Shown in pieces: positions 44,316 through 54,421 of a DNA stretch of 64,000 nucleotides. The translations under genes were made by a program, and so were the position numbers. Source of the stretch: Bordetella bronchialis (GTDB lineage: Bacteria; Pseudomonadota; Gammaproteobacteria; Burkholderiales; Burkholderiaceae_B); assembly GCF_001676705.1 (NCBI RefSeq), contig NZ_CP016170.1, positions 5,704,001 to 5,768,000 of the forward strand, read 5' to 3'. A model generated the notes under the pieces. It saw only the letters and a program-made list of their open reading frames with translations. It was not told where the DNA came from and did not search any database. Within the stretch, counting starts at the first letter, position 1. Each line of letters begins with the position of its first letter.

Positions 44316-45358
44316 ACCACCGCTCGCGACACCAGCAAGGCATGGCCGTGATCGCGGCCCTGCTGGTGGTCGGCGCCGCCGCCGTCATCGCCAGCACCAT
44401 GCTGCGCGGACAAAGCGAACGCGCGCGCCTGGTGCAAAGCGAGCGGTCGCGGGCGCAAGCCCGGTGGCTGCTGCTGGGCGGGGTGGAATGGGCCACGCGG
44501 ATACTGCGCGAGACCGCCCGCCACAGCCCCATCACCAGCATGGACCAGCCCTGGGCGCTGCCCATCGTCGACCTTCGCCTGGACCCGCCGGGGGAATCCG
44601 AACCGGCGCTCCTGTCCGGCCGCATCGAGGATGAACAGGGCAAGTTCAACCTGCAGAATCTTGCGGTGCAAGGACAGGTGGATCCGCGCCAGCTCGTGGC
44701 CTTCGAACGGCTGCTGCAGGCATTGAACCTGCGTCCGTCCGTCGCGCCCGTCATCGCGCGCCGGATCGCGGCAGGCCAGCCGCAGGCCGCGCGCGATGCC
44801 GTCGACAACGGCGCTACGGCTGCCGCGGGCAGCGGCGTTACGGCCCCCCGCAATACGAACACGGGCAATACGGACGCGGGCAATACGAGCACGGGCGCCG
44901 GCAACGCGGCCACGGGCAATACGGCCAAGGCCGTCCGCCCGCCCCTTGCACCCGGCGTGCAATCGCTGGAGGACCTGCGCGGTATCGCGGGCATCGACGA
45001 CGAAGCCCTGCAGCGGCTGCGCTGCTGCGCCACCGTCCTGCCGGAGCAGAGCCCGATCAACGTCAATACCGCGCCGCCCGAAGTCATTTACGCGGTCGTC
45101 GCCCCCTTGCCCCTGGGCCAGGCCGTGGCAATGGCGGCGGAGCGGGACCGCGGACGCTATTTCAACGACGCCGCCGACTTCGCGAACCGCCTTGCGAACC
45201 CGGCGATCAGGCTGGACAAGGACGGCATCGCCACCGACAGCCTGTGGTTCAGCCTGTCGGGCGTCGTGCGGCTGGGCCACGCCACGGCGGCGATGCAGGC
45301 GCTGCTGGAGCGGGACGAACAGTCCACGCGCCTCGTCTGGATGAGGGAAATGAATTGA
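44312..45358 (+). CDS. gspK: Type II secretion minor pseudopilin GspK
   Basis: A 348-residue GspK, the largest pseudopilin, capping the pseudopilus. The leader QQG/MAVIAALLVVGAAAVIAS lacks Glu at +5, as is normal for GspK. The alpha domain (QARWLLLGGVEWATRIL, EDEQGKFNLQNLA) and the end (INVNTAPPEVIYAVV) fit the family. A Gly/Asn/Thr/Ala low-complexity insert (about residues 175-208), encoded by 15-bp repeats (44850-44930), interrupts the globular domain. TTGA overlap with gspL. Confidence 0.94.
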   Translation: MNHRSRHQQGMAVIAALLVVGAAAVIASTMLRGQSERARLVQSERSRAQARWLLLGGVEWATRILRETARHSPITSMDQPWALPIVDLRLDPPGESEPALLSGRIEDEQGKFNLQNLAVQGQVDPRQLVAFERLLQALNLRPSVAPVIARRIAAGQPQAARDAVDNGATAAAGSGVTAPRNTNTGNTDAGNTSTGAGNAATGNTAKAVRPPLAPGVQSLEDLRGIAGIDDEALQRLRCCATVLPEQSPINVNTAPPEVIYAVVAPLPLGQAVAMAAERDRGRYFNDAADFANRLANPAIRLDKDGIATDSLWFSLSGVVRLGHATAAMQALLERDEQSTRLVWMREMN

Positions 45359-46419
45359 AGACCGCCTTGCGCCTGGCCCTGCCGCCCTTGCGCGACCTGT
45401 CGCCCGACTCGATGCTTCCCTTCGCCCTGCTGGATCGCGATGGACGCATTCTGCGTAGCGGCGAACTGCCGCTGTCGGGCTTGGCCGGCGCGGTGCCGCC
45501 GGGACGGGTCGAGGCGATCCTGCATCCACACGATACCGTCGAAACCCGCATCGCCTTGCCGCCACTACGCGGCCCCCGGCTGCAGGCGGCGGCCGTCGCG
45601 CTGGTGGAGCCATTGACCTTATCGCCCACGGAGGACCTTGCCATCGCTTACGGCCCGCGCGATGCCGAGGGGCAGGCGGACGTGGCGTGGACCGGCCGCG
45701 CCGCGCTGGCGCGGGCGTGGGAGACGCTGGCCCGGGCCGGCCTGAACGTCGTGGCGCTCTATCCCGCCAGCGCGGTGATGCCCCGGCATCCGGACCGCGC
45801 GGACCGCGCCGGCCAGGCGCTGTCCTTGCCCGCCGACGCGCGGTGGCGGCAGCCCGGGCCGGCGTGGTCGCTGGCCCTGCCCGAGCTGCGTCCCATGGCG
45901 CAAGGCCGGCACCGCTGGCGCGCGCCGCTGATATGGTCGGCGACCGCCTCGATCGTCTGGATGGCCGGGCTGAACCTGCACGCGGCGCAGTTGGCCGCCG
46001 AAGGCCAGGCGCTGCGGCAATCCATCCATGACCGCGTGGCCGCCGCCTTTCCCGAACTCCCCCTGATCGTGGATCCGCTCAAGCAGGCGCAACAACGCGT
46101 GGACGCCTTGCGCGCCGCCCGCGACGTCGCCGGCGACGGCGATTTCATGCCGCTGGCGCAGGCCGCCGCGCGGATGCTGCCCGCCGGCGGCTTCGACCTG
46201 TCCGCGCTTTCCTACGAGAACGGCGTGCTCTCCATAGAGCGCGGCGACAAGTCGCCCCCCGCGCCGGCGTCGCGCGACGACGCGGCCCGACGCCAGGCCG
46301 GCACGGCGGGACTGGTGCTGACCGCCACGGGCAGTGGGTGGAAAATCGCCCCGGCGCGGCTGGCCGACCGCCTGGACCCCGGCGGCCGCGCGCGGCTCGC
46401 CGCGGAGTCGCGGCCATGA
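45355..46419 (+). CDS. gspL: Type II secretion inner-membrane protein GspL
   Basis: A 354-residue GspL. The cytoplasmic actin-like region binds GspE. A single membrane segment follows (LIWSATASIVWMAGLNLHAAQL, around residue 190), then a ferredoxin-like periplasmic domain (AAARMLPAGGFDLSALSYENGVL). The start is a TTG at 45355 (TTGAAGACC), overlapping the gspK stop. No ATG is available at the right place, since the in-frame codons upstream belong to gspK sequence. Confidence 0.9.
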   Translation: MKTALRLALPPLRDLSPDSMLPFALLDRDGRILRSGELPLSGLAGAVPPGRVEAILHPHDTVETRIALPPLRGPRLQAAAVALVEPLTLSPTEDLAIAYGPRDAEGQADVAWTGRAALARAWETLARAGLNVVALYPASAVMPRHPDRADRAGQALSLPADARWRQPGPAWSLALPELRPMAQGRHRWRAPLIWSATASIVWMAGLNLHAAQLAAEGQALRQSIHDRVAAAFPELPLIVDPLKQAQQRVDALRAARDVAGDGDFMPLAQAAARMLPAGGFDLSALSYENGVLSIERGDKSPPAPASRDDAARRQAGTAGLVLTATGSGWKIAPARLADRLDPGGRARLAAESRP

Positions 46420-47018
46420 AAGTATCCGCGCAGCGCGCTCCCCGCCTCTTGCTGCCCGCGCCCTTGCTGGCCCGCTGCCGCGACACCGCCGAGCGGGCGT
46501 CCCGGTACTGGACCCGGCTCACGCCGCGCGAGCGCCGCCTGCTGCGCGCGCTGGGGGCCATCCTGACGGCCGCCGCGGTGTTCGCACTGGGGCTGCGCCC
46601 GGCCTGGCGCGATATCGAACGATGGCGCGATGAACTGCCACGCTTGCGGGCCCAGGCCGCGGCGGTCGACGCCCTGGTCCAGGAAGCCCGGGCCCTGAAG
46701 CGCGAACAGGGCAACCGTATCCCGGCGCGGGATATGGAAGAGGCACTGCGCGCCAGCCTGGCGCGGGCCGCGCTGGGCGGCACGCAGCAGGTCGGCAAGA
46801 CCCCGGACGACAAGGCATGGCGCATCGCTTTCGACGACGCATCGCCGGCCGCGCTGTTCGACTGGCTGGCGCATGCGCCCGCTTTCCTGCATCTGCGGAT
46901 CGTACAAGTCCATATCGTCCGGCCCCGCGATTCCCTGGGCCGTCCCATCCCGGCGCGCGCGACCGGCACGCTCGTGCTGCGCGACGCCAGCGATGCCGCG
47001 ATCGGGGCGCGGCCATGA
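46416..47018 (+). CDS. gspM: Type II secretion inner-membrane protein GspM
   Basis: A 200-residue bitopic protein. It has a basic N-terminal tail, membrane segment LLRALGAILTAAAVFALGL, a coiled-coil-like stretch (RWRDELPRLRAQAAAVDALVQEARALKREQ) and a C-terminal ferredoxin-like fold. It stabilises GspL and GspE at the inner membrane. ATGA overlaps to gspL and gspN define the start at 46416. Confidence 0.9.
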   Translation: MKVSAQRAPRLLLPAPLLARCRDTAERASRYWTRLTPRERRLLRALGAILTAAAVFALGLRPAWRDIERWRDELPRLRAQAAAVDALVQEARALKREQGNRIPARDMEEALRASLARAALGGTQQVGKTPDDKAWRIAFDDASPAALFDWLAHAPAFLHLRIVQVHIVRPRDSLGRPIPARATGTLVLRDASDAAIGARP

Positions 47019-47764
47019 GGACACGCCGCTGGCCGCTGCCCGTGGCCGCCGTTCTGGTGGCGGTCGCCGCGGCCGTGGCGACCCTGCCCGCGCGCTGGCT
47101 GCTGAGCGCCGTACCCGCGGACGCCATCGTGGTGCCTGTCGATGCCTCCGGCACGCTGTGGAACGGCCAGGCACGCCTGGCCATCGGGCCGCCCGGCATG
47201 CGGCGCACCCTGCCGCAGCCGGTGACGTGGCACTGGCATTGGCTCGCCGGCACCGGCCCCGCCGCCCGCGTCGTCCATCCCTGGCTGGCGAGTCCGCTGG
47301 AAATCGCGCCGGGCCTGGGCGGCGCCCGGCTGGGCCAGGGCACGCTGACGCTGCCGGCCGTGGCCTTGACCGCCGCGGGCGCGCCGCTGAACACCCTGGA
47401 ACCGGGCGGCCAACTGGCGGTGTCCTGGCCCGCGCTCGACCTGGGCGACCTGCCATCCAAGGGCCGTCTCCTGCAGCTGACCTGGTCCAACGCCTCTTCG
47501 GCGCGCGTGCGCATACAGCCCTTGGGCGACTACCAGGCATCGCTGGCCGCCGACGGCGCGGGCGGCCTGGACCTGCAAGTGCATACCGTGCGCGGCGCCT
47601 TGCGCGTCGAAGGCCATGGACAAGGCCGCCAGGGGCGCTGGCGCTTCGATGGCCAGGCCGGGCCGGCGCCCGACGCCGACGCCGCCACCCGCGACGCACT
47701 GGAGCCCCTGCTCAACACGCTGGGCGCTTACCGCAACGGCGTCACCCAACTGCGACTTCCGTGA
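47015..47764 (+). CDS. gspN: Type II secretion protein GspN
   Basis: A 249-residue protein with an N-terminal membrane anchor (PVAAVLVAVAAAVATLPARWLLSAVPA) and a beta-rich periplasmic domain (GTLWNGQARLAIGPPG, LTWHW-type strands). It matches GspN, an accessory component of unclear role present in a subset of systems. It starts with ATGA overlap to gspM and lies 18 bp before gspD. Confidence 0.88.
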   Translation: MRTRRWPLPVAAVLVAVAAAVATLPARWLLSAVPADAIVVPVDASGTLWNGQARLAIGPPGMRRTLPQPVTWHWHWLAGTGPAARVVHPWLASPLEIAPGLGGARLGQGTLTLPAVALTAAGAPLNTLEPGGQLAVSWPALDLGDLPSKGRLLQLTWSNASSARVRIQPLGDYQASLAADGAGGLDLQVHTVRGALRVEGHGQGRQGRWRFDGQAGPAPDADAATRDALEPLLNTLGAYRNGVTQLRLP

Positions 47765-47782
47765 TCACCGAGTAAAGCTTCA

Positions 47783-50611
47783 ATGAACGCAGCACGCGCT
47801 TCCCGTACCCGTCCCGCCCTATCCGTCCAGCGCGGGCACCCCGCCGGGCCGCAGGCGGCGGCCATGCCTCGCCGGATCCCCGCCGCGCTCGCCACCCTGC
47901 TGGTGCTGGCCGGATGCGCGACGCCCGCGCAGCGGCCCGCGCCGCCCGCCGTGCCGGACAACCCGCTGATCCATGCCGGCGCCAGCCAATCCGACCCCGC
48001 CCGCGCGCGCGCCCAGCGCACCGGCACGCCGCCTGCCGCGGCGCCGCGCGATCTCGGTCCGCTGCGGGTGCGCGTCAAGGTGAACGGCCGCGAGGTCGAC
48101 GCGGGCGAGGCGAGCGCGGCGGGCGCCGCCGCCGATGCCGATGCCGCCAACGCGCCGACGAGCGCCGGCGGTACGGACAGCGTGGACCTGAATTTCGTCG
48201 ACGCCGACCTGCCTTCCGTCGTGCGCGCGCTGGCCCGCTACACCGGCCGCAACTTCGTCGTCGATCCGCGCGTCAAGGGCAAACTCACGCTGGTCTCGGA
48301 AAAGCCCGTATCGCCGCGTACCGCCTACGACATGCTGCTGGGTGCGCTGCGCATGCAAGGCGTGGCGGTGGTGGAAGTGAACGGCGTCAGCCGCGTCGTG
48401 CCCGAAGCGGATGCCAAGCTGCAGGGCGCTCCCGTCACGGATGGCGGCGGCGCGGCCGCGGGCGGCCTGGTTACGCGGGTCTTTCACCTGCAGTACGAGA
48501 ACGCCACCAACCTGCTGCCGGTGCTGCGGCCCATGATCGCGCCCAACAATCCCATCAACGCCTATCCCAACAACAACACGCTGGTCGTCACCGACTACGC
48601 GGACAACATGGCGCGCATCGCCAAGGTCATCGCCGACATCGACAACCCGGACTCGCTGTCGGCCGACGTCATCCCCGTACGCTACGGCATCGCCAGCGAT
48701 ATCGCCTCGGTGGTGGGCGGCATGATGGACACGCGCGGCGGCAGCGACGCCAGCCAGCAGGTGACGGTGGCCGCCGATCCGCGCAGTAACAGCGTGCTGG
48801 TGCGCGCCGCCAACCCGGCGCGCGCGCAGCTGGCGCGGCAGCTGGTCATGCGGCTGGACAACCCGCAGGCGTCCGCGGGCAACCTGCACGTGGTCTACCT
48901 GCGCAATGCCCAGGCGGTGAAACTGGCCGGCGTGCTGCGCGGCGCGCTGACAGGGCAATCGGACAACCGTGGCGGCGCGGCCGGCGCTTCCGGCGGTGGC
49001 GCGGGCGGTGGCGATTATGGCGGCAGCGGGTACCGCGGCGGCACGTCGGTCATGAACCCCTCGCAGACGACGCAGACGCAGAACGCGCTGAACGGCGGCG
49101 CTGACGGCATGAATGCCTCGCAGCGCTTCGGCCAGGGCGCCGGCAATGCCGACCGCGACGCGCAGGGCAGCGCCTTCTCGGCCAACGGCGCCACCGTGAC
49201 GGCCGATCCCACCACCAACACGCTGATCATCTCCGCGCCGGAGCCGCTGTACCGCAGCCTGCGCGAAGTCATCGACGAACTGGACCAGCGGCGCGCCCAG
49301 GTCCTGGTCGAAAGCCTGATCGTGGAAGTATCCAGCGACGACGCCGCCCAATTCGGCATCCAGTGGATGTTCGGCGGCAACGGCTTCAATGGCAACGGCA
49401 CCACGGCCTTCGGCGGGACCAACCTGAACGGCAGCGGCATCAATCTGACCTCCAGCACGCCGACGACGCTGGACGCGCTGGGATCGGGCCTGAACCTGGG
49501 CGTCGTCAAGGGCACCGTGGACGCGCTGGGCCACCAGATCATCAACCTGGGCGTGCTGGCGCGCGCCATGCAGGGCATGCAGGGCACCAATATCCTGTCC
49601 ACGCCCAATCTGCTGACGCTGGACAACGAGCAGGCCAGCATCATCGTCGGCCAGACGGTGCCCTTCGTCACGGGCTCGTACGTGACCAATTCCGGCGACG
49701 GCTCCAGCAACCCCTTCCAGACGATAGAACGCGAGGACGTCGGCCTGACGCTGAAACTGCGGCCGCAGATCTCCGAAGGCGGCACGGTAAAGCTGGACCT
49801 GTACCAGGAAGTCAGCAGCATCGACGACACCGCCACCAGCAGCGCGGGCATCATCACGCGCAAGCGCGCGCTGGACACCAGCGTCCTGGTGGATGACGGG
49901 CAGATCATCGTGCTGGGCGGCCTGCTGGAGGATTCCGGCACCAGCGGCACGCAGTCGGTGCCCATACTGGGCGACATCCCCGTCATCGGCTCGCTGTTCC
50001 GCTACACCAGCCGGCGCCGCACCAAGACCAACCTGATGATCTTCCTGCGCCCGCACATCGTGCGCAGCAGCCAGGACAGCCGCCGCCTGACGCTGGACCG
50101 CTACGACTACATGCGACGCGTACAGGACAACGCGCAGCCGCCCCACAGCTGGCCGCTGCCGGACACCGACACACCGCACCTGCCGCCGCTGGGCAGCGAC
50201 GCCCAGCCCCTGTCCTCGCGGCCGGTGGACCTGCGGCCCGCCAATGCGGAGCAAAGCCTGCGCCAGGATCCGCCGCCCACGGTCACCGACACCCGCATCT
50301 ATCCGCCGGCGCCGCGCCTGCCCGAGCCGGCCGCGTCGCTGCAGGGCCTGCCCGCCGTCGCCAGCCAGGCCGCCAATCCCGACGCGGGCGGACAGGCCCT
50401 GGTGCTGCAGATCGCGCGCGCCGACTCCCCGGCCCAGGCCCAGCAGATCGTGCAGCGCGTCGCCAGCACGGGGCTGCGCGCCTACACCCAGGTCGCGCCC
50501 GGCGGCGCGGGCGTGCTGGTGCGCACGCGCGTCGCGCGGGACCCCGCGACGGCGGGCGCCGCCGCCGAGATGCTGACCAGGCTGGGCTACCGGCCCGAGA
50601 CGATACGTTGA
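47783..50611 (+). CDS. gspD: Type II secretion outer-membrane secretin GspD with SPOR-like C-terminal tail
   Basis: A secretin of up to 942 residues. [18 protein letters not shown] is a lipoprotein signal peptide, so ATG 47864 may be the true start; 47783 adds 27 residues. An N0 domain ([33 protein letters not shown]) and N1-N3 domains with [16 protein letters not shown] follow. N3 has a long Gly/Ser/Asn-rich insert. The secretin core is [27 protein letters not shown] to [11 protein letters not shown]. After ~residue 770 comes a Pro-rich linker and a final ~75 residues ([33 protein letters not shown]) resembling a SPOR peptidoglycan-binding domain, which is unusual for GspD. Confidence 0.93.
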   Translation: MNAARASRTRPALSVQRGHPAGPQAAAMPRRIPAALATLLVLAGCATPAQRPAPPAVPDNPLIHAGASQSDPARARAQRTGTPPAAAPRDLGPLRVRVKVNGREVDAGEASAAGAAADADAANAPTSAGGTDSVDLNFVDADLPSVVRALARYTGRNFVVDPRVKGKLTLVSEKPVSPRTAYDMLLGALRMQGVAVVEVNGVSRVVPEADAKLQGAPVTDGGGAAAGGLVTRVFHLQYENATNLLPVLRPMIAPNNPINAYPNNNTLVVTDYADNMARIAKVIADIDNPDSLSADVIPVRYGIASDIASVVGGMMDTRGGSDASQQVTVAADPRSNSVLVRAANPARAQLARQLVMRLDNPQASAGNLHVVYLRNAQAVKLAGVLRGALTGQSDNRGGAAGASGGGAGGGDYGGSGYRGGTSVMNPSQTTQTQNALNGGADGMNASQRFGQGAGNADRDAQGSAFSANGATVTADPTTNTLIISAPEPLYRSLREVIDELDQRRAQVLVESLIVEVSSDDAAQFGIQWMFGGNGFNGNGTTAFGGTNLNGSGINLTSSTPTTLDALGSGLNLGVVKGTVDALGHQIINLGVLARAMQGMQGTNILSTPNLLTLDNEQASIIVGQTVPFVTGSYVTNSGDGSSNPFQTIEREDVGLTLKLRPQISEGGTVKLDLYQEVSSIDDTATSSAGIITRKRALDTSVLVDDGQIIVLGGLLEDSGTSGTQSVPILGDIPVIGSLFRYTSRRRTKTNLMIFLRPHIVRSSQDSRRLTLDRYDYMRRVQDNAQPPHSWPLPDTDTPHLPPLGSDAQPLSSRPVDLRPANAEQSLRQDPPPTVTDTRIYPPAPRLPEPAASLQGLPAVASQAANPDAGGQALVLQIARADSPAQAQQIVQRVASTGLRAYTQVAPGGAGVLVRTRVARDPATAGAAAEMLTRLGYRPETIR

Positions 50612-50750
50612 CCCCTGTCCCGCGCGGGAAGGCCCATCACGATGGATAGCCGATGAATGCCGCGAATACCGACCCGATGAACGCCCCCATGAAGCCGCGC
50701 CACCTACCGGCCACGATCGGGCCCGCATCCCCTCCCTGGAGCGTGCGGCG

Positions 50751-52175
50751 ATGAGCGCACTGCCCTACGCCTGGGCCCGCGCGCAACGCGCGCTGCTGAC
50801 GGTCCGGCCGGAAGGCCCGCTGCTGACCTTCAGCCCGCGCACGCCGGACTGGGCGCGCGCGGAGGCGCGCCGCCATCATCCGCTGGCGCAGGAACGCGAA
50901 ATCGCCGACGACGAACTGGAGACCCTGCTGGCCGCCGCCTACGCCCACGCGGGCGACGCCGCCAGCGTGGTGGCCGCCTCGGAAAACGAGATCGACCTGG
51001 ACCGGCTGATGCAGGACATCCCGGAAGTCGAGGACCTGCTGGATACGCAGGACGACGCGCCCGTGATCCGCATGATCAACGCCCTCTTTACCCAGGCCGC
51101 GCGCGACGGCGCCAGCGACATCCATATCGAAGCCTTCGAAACCCACTCCACCGTCCGCTATCGCGTGGACGGCACGCTGCGCGACGTCGTCAGCCCGCGG
51201 CGTGCCCTGCACAATGCCTTGATCTCCCGCATCAAGATCATGGCCAACCTGGACATCGCGGAAAAGCGCCTGCCGCAGGACGGGCGCATCGCGCTGCGCG
51301 TGGGCGGGCGCCCCATCGACGTGCGCGTCTCCACGCTGCCCACCGGCCACGGCGAGCGCGCCGTGCTGCGCCTGCTGGACAAGGAAGCCGGGCGCCTGCG
51401 CCTGGAAAGCCTGGGCATGGCCCCGACGGTCCTGGCGCGCCTGGACCGCCTGATACACCAGCCGCACGGCATTGTTCTCGTCACCGGCCCGACCGGCAGC
51501 GGCAAGACCACCACCTTGTATGCCTCGCTGGCGCGCCTGGACGCGTCCACTACCAACATCCTGACGGTGGAGGACCCCATCGAGTACGACCTGCCCGGCA
51601 TCGGCCAGACGCAGGTCAACGCGCGCATAGACCTGACCTTCGCCACCGCGCTGCGCGCCATCCTGCGCCAGGATCCGGACGTGGTCATGATCGGCGAAAT
51701 CCGCGACCTGGAAACCGCGCAGATCGCCGTGCAGGCCTCGCTGACCGGCCACCTGGTGCTGGCCACGCTGCATACCAACGACGCCGTGTCGGCCATCACG
51801 CGCCTGACGGATATGGGCGTGGAGCCCTTCCTGCTGTCGTCGTCCCTGCTGGGCGTACTGGCGCAGCGCCTGGTGCGGCGCCTGTGCCCGCATTGCCGGC
51901 AGCCCGCCGCCGATACCGGCGGCGGCAGCGCCTGGCGGGCGGTGGGCTGCGCGCGCTGCGGCCACACCGGCTACAGCGGCCGCACGGGCATCCATGAACT
52001 CTTCGTGATCGATGACGAGATACGCGCGCTCATGCACGCGGGCGGCGGCGAGCAGGCCATGCGGCGCGCCGCGGAGTCGGCCGGCATGCGCAACATGCGC
52101 CAGGACGGCCAGCGCTGGGTGGAGTCCGGGGAGACCTCGCCGGAGGAGATCCTGCGCGTCACGCGCGACGATTGA
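50751..52175 (+). CDS. gspE: Type II secretion assembly ATPase GspE
   Basis: A 474-residue cytoplasmic hexameric ATPase. It has Walker [18 protein letters not shown] (around residue 246), the Asp box [19 protein letters not shown], Walker [20 protein letters not shown] and the His box [12 protein letters not shown]. The Zn-binding CPHC ... [17 protein letters not shown] has its four cysteines. The N-terminal domain that binds GspL is short. It is followed by gspF after 19 bp. Confidence 0.96.
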   Translation: MSALPYAWARAQRALLTVRPEGPLLTFSPRTPDWARAEARRHHPLAQEREIADDELETLLAAAYAHAGDAASVVAASENEIDLDRLMQDIPEVEDLLDTQDDAPVIRMINALFTQAARDGASDIHIEAFETHSTVRYRVDGTLRDVVSPRRALHNALISRIKIMANLDIAEKRLPQDGRIALRVGGRPIDVRVSTLPTGHGERAVLRLLDKEAGRLRLESLGMAPTVLARLDRLIHQPHGIVLVTGPTGSGKTTTLYASLARLDASTTNILTVEDPIEYDLPGIGQTQVNARIDLTFATALRAILRQDPDVVMIGEIRDLETAQIAVQASLTGHLVLATLHTNDAVSAITRLTDMGVEPFLLSSSLLGVLAQRLVRRLCPHCRQPAADTGGGSAWRAVGCARCGHTGYSGRTGIHELFVIDDEIRALMHAGGGEQAMRRAAESAGMRNMRQDGQRWVESGETSPEEILRVTRDD

Positions 52176-52194
52176 CCGGCGCCAGGAGACCTTC

Positions 52195-53406
52195 ATGCCT
52201 TCCTACACCTTCGAAGCCTGCGACGCCGCCGGCCGCCTGGAACGCGGCATGATAGACGCCGATTCCCCGCGCGGCGCCCGCAACGCGCTGCGCGCCCGCG
52301 GCCTGACGCCGCTGGCCGTGCGCGACGCGTCCGGCGGCCAGCGCGCCGGATCCCCGCGCTGGCTGGGCAAGCACCTGGGCGACGTCGAGCTGGCCTGGCT
52401 GACGCGCCAGATCGCCAGCCTGCTGGCCGCCCGCCTGCCGCTGGACGCGGCCCTGACCGCCACGCTGGAGCAGGCGGAAAAGCGCCATGTCGCGCAGGCG
52501 CTGTCGGCCGTGCGCGCCGACGTGCGGGCCGGCCACCGCCTGGCCGACGCGCTGGCCACCCGCCCGCGCGACTTCCCGGACATCTATCGCGCGCTGGTCG
52601 CGGCGGGCGAGGAATCGGGCGACCTCTCCCTGGTCATGGAACGCCTCGCCACCTACGTCGAGCAGCGCAATGCATTGCGTGGCAAGGTCCTGACGGCCTT
52701 CATCTATCCGGCCATCGTCGGAATCGTGTCGGTGGGCATCATCTTCTTCCTGCTTGGCTTCGTCGTGCCGCAGGTGATCGGCGCCTTCAACCAGACGCAC
52801 CAGCAGTTGCCGCTGATCACCCGCGTCATGGTCGCCATGAGCGATATGGTGCGCGACTACGGCATCGCCGGCCTGGCCGCGGGCATCGCCGCCTTCGCCG
52901 CCTGGCGCTGGAGCCTGCGCGCCCCCGCGGCGCGCCTGCGCTGGCACGCGCGGGCCCTGCGGCTGCCCATGGCCGGGCGCTTCATCCTGGAAATGAACGC
53001 GGCCCGCTTCGCCTCCACGCTGGCCATCCTGTCGGGCAGCGGCGTATCCCTGCTGCGCGCCCTGCAGGCCGCCGCCCAGACTTTGACCAACGACCGCCTG
53101 CGCGCCGCCGTCGCCGACGCCACCGACCGCGTGCGCCAGGGCGCCGCGCTGGCGGCCTCGCTGCAGACGCAGAAGACCTTTCCCCCGCTGCTGGTGCACC
53201 TGATCGCCAGCGGCGAACGCACGGGCGAGCTCGCGCCCATGCTGGACCGCGCCGCGGCCACGCTCGCCGCCGACCTGGAACGCCGCGCCATGGCCATGAC
53301 CGCATTGCTGGAACCGCTGATGATCCTGATCATGGGCGGCGTGGTGCTGGTGATCGTGCTGGCGGTGATGATGCCCATCATCCAGATCAATCAGATGGTG
53401 CAGTAG
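52195..53406 (+). CDS. gspF: Type II secretion inner-membrane platform protein GspF
   Basis: A 403-residue polytopic protein with two repeated GspF domains. Marks are WLTRQIASLLAARLPLDAALTATLEQ and AALVAAGEESGDLSLVMERLATYVEQR in the first half, and RFASTLAILSGSGVSLLRAL and VHLIASGERTGELAPMLDRAA in the second. Membrane segments are near 170, 220 and the C terminus. AGGAGA precedes ATG 52195. Its last 20 bp overlap the 3' end of murI on the other strand. Confidence 0.95.
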   Translation: MPSYTFEACDAAGRLERGMIDADSPRGARNALRARGLTPLAVRDASGGQRAGSPRWLGKHLGDVELAWLTRQIASLLAARLPLDAALTATLEQAEKRHVAQALSAVRADVRAGHRLADALATRPRDFPDIYRALVAAGEESGDLSLVMERLATYVEQRNALRGKVLTAFIYPAIVGIVSVGIIFFLLGFVVPQVIGAFNQTHQQLPLITRVMVAMSDMVRDYGIAGLAAGIAAFAAWRWSLRAPAARLRWHARALRLPMAGRFILEMNAARFASTLAILSGSGVSLLRALQAAAQTLTNDRLRAAVADATDRVRQGAALAASLQTQKTFPPLLVHLIASGERTGELAPMLDRAAATLAADLERRAMAMTALLEPLMILIMGGVVLVIVLAVMMPIIQINQMVQ

Positions 53407-54244
53407 GCGCCGTCCGGAAGCGCACCGCGCGCCCGTAGTATCGGGATGCCAGCGCGGAGACATGATCGGCATCCCCGGTGGTCAGGTAGACGGTGGGCGA
53501 CGCCACGCCGGCGGAGAACGCCGGATGCCTGGCCAGGTAGCGCCTCAAGCTGGCCGCGGTTGCGTCCGGCTGCGACAGCAGGCGGACGCCGCGCGGCAGT
53601 TCGTCCACGAAGATGTGTTGCACCAGCGGGTAATGCGTGCAGCCCAGGATGCATACGTCCGGCGTTGCGCCGGCCGTCTCCAGCAGTTCGGCGATGTGCC
53701 CGCGTACCGCCCGCCGGATGGCATCTTCCGCGACCCCCGCGTCTATCATGCCGGCCAGCTCGGGACAGGCTTGTTGCGATACCCGCATCCCGGGCGCCCT
53801 CGCCTGGATTTCATCGACGTAGGCGCGCGTCCGTACGGTGTGGCGCGTGGCGAACACGGCGACATGCAGCGGCCGGGCGGAAATCCCGTCCGGCGGCAGG
53901 CGGGCGTCCCGCGTCCAGGGAACCCCCGTGATCGCTTCGATCAGCGGGACGAAGACGCCCAGGACGCGGCGCGATGGATGGCTGCCAGGCAGCCAGGTCG
54001 TCTGCAGCCGTCGCAAGCCCGTCGCCACCGCGGTGTTGCAGGCGACGATCACCAGTCCGCACCCCAAGCGGAAAAGCCGCTCCACGCCGTGCCGCGTGAA
54101 GTCGTAGATCTCGGCCGGCTGGCGATTTCCATAAGGCGCGTTGGCGTGATCGCCCAGATAGACGAAGGACTCGTAGGCCAGCTCGCGCTCGAGCGCCCGC
54201 ATCACGGTCAACCCGCCGCTTCCGGAATCGAATACGCCTATCAA
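53387..54244 (-). CDS. murI: Glutamate racemase
   Basis: A 285-residue racemase that makes D-glutamate for peptidoglycan. The N terminus IGVFDSGSGGLTVMRAL, the first catalytic Cys69 (VACNTAVATG) and the second Cys202 (ILGCTHYPLVQ) are present. The start is a TTG at 54244 with an ideal GGGAGG seven bases upstream; an ATG at 54397 would add ~51 residues unlike the family. It is convergent with gspF (20-bp overlap) and divergent from the kinase-like gene at 54422. Confidence 0.88.
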   Translation of the reverse strand: MIGVFDSGSGGLTVMRALERELAYESFVYLGDHANAPYGNRQPAEIYDFTRHGVERLFRLGCGLVIVACNTAVATGLRRLQTTWLPGSHPSRRVLGVFVPLIEAITGVPWTRDARLPPDGISARPLHVAVFATRHTVRTRAYVDEIQARAPGMRVSQQACPELAGMIDAGVAEDAIRRAVRGHIAELLETAGATPDVCILGCTHYPLVQHIFVDELPRGVRLLSQPDATAASLRRYLARHPAFSAGVASPTVYLTTGDADHVSALASRYYGRAVRFRTAPTAPSD

Positions 54245-54421
54245 TCGTGTCCTCCCATGCCTGGACCGGGTATGCGGCCTCGGCCACGCGGCCTTCCCGC
54301 ATATCACGCAAAGGCCGCCATTCTGGCACCTCTCCAGGATCGAGTCATGGCCGCTGTTTGACGAAAATTCGACGCTTCGCGGCCGAAACTGCGGCACACA
54401 TTTCCATACCGTGAAACCGAC

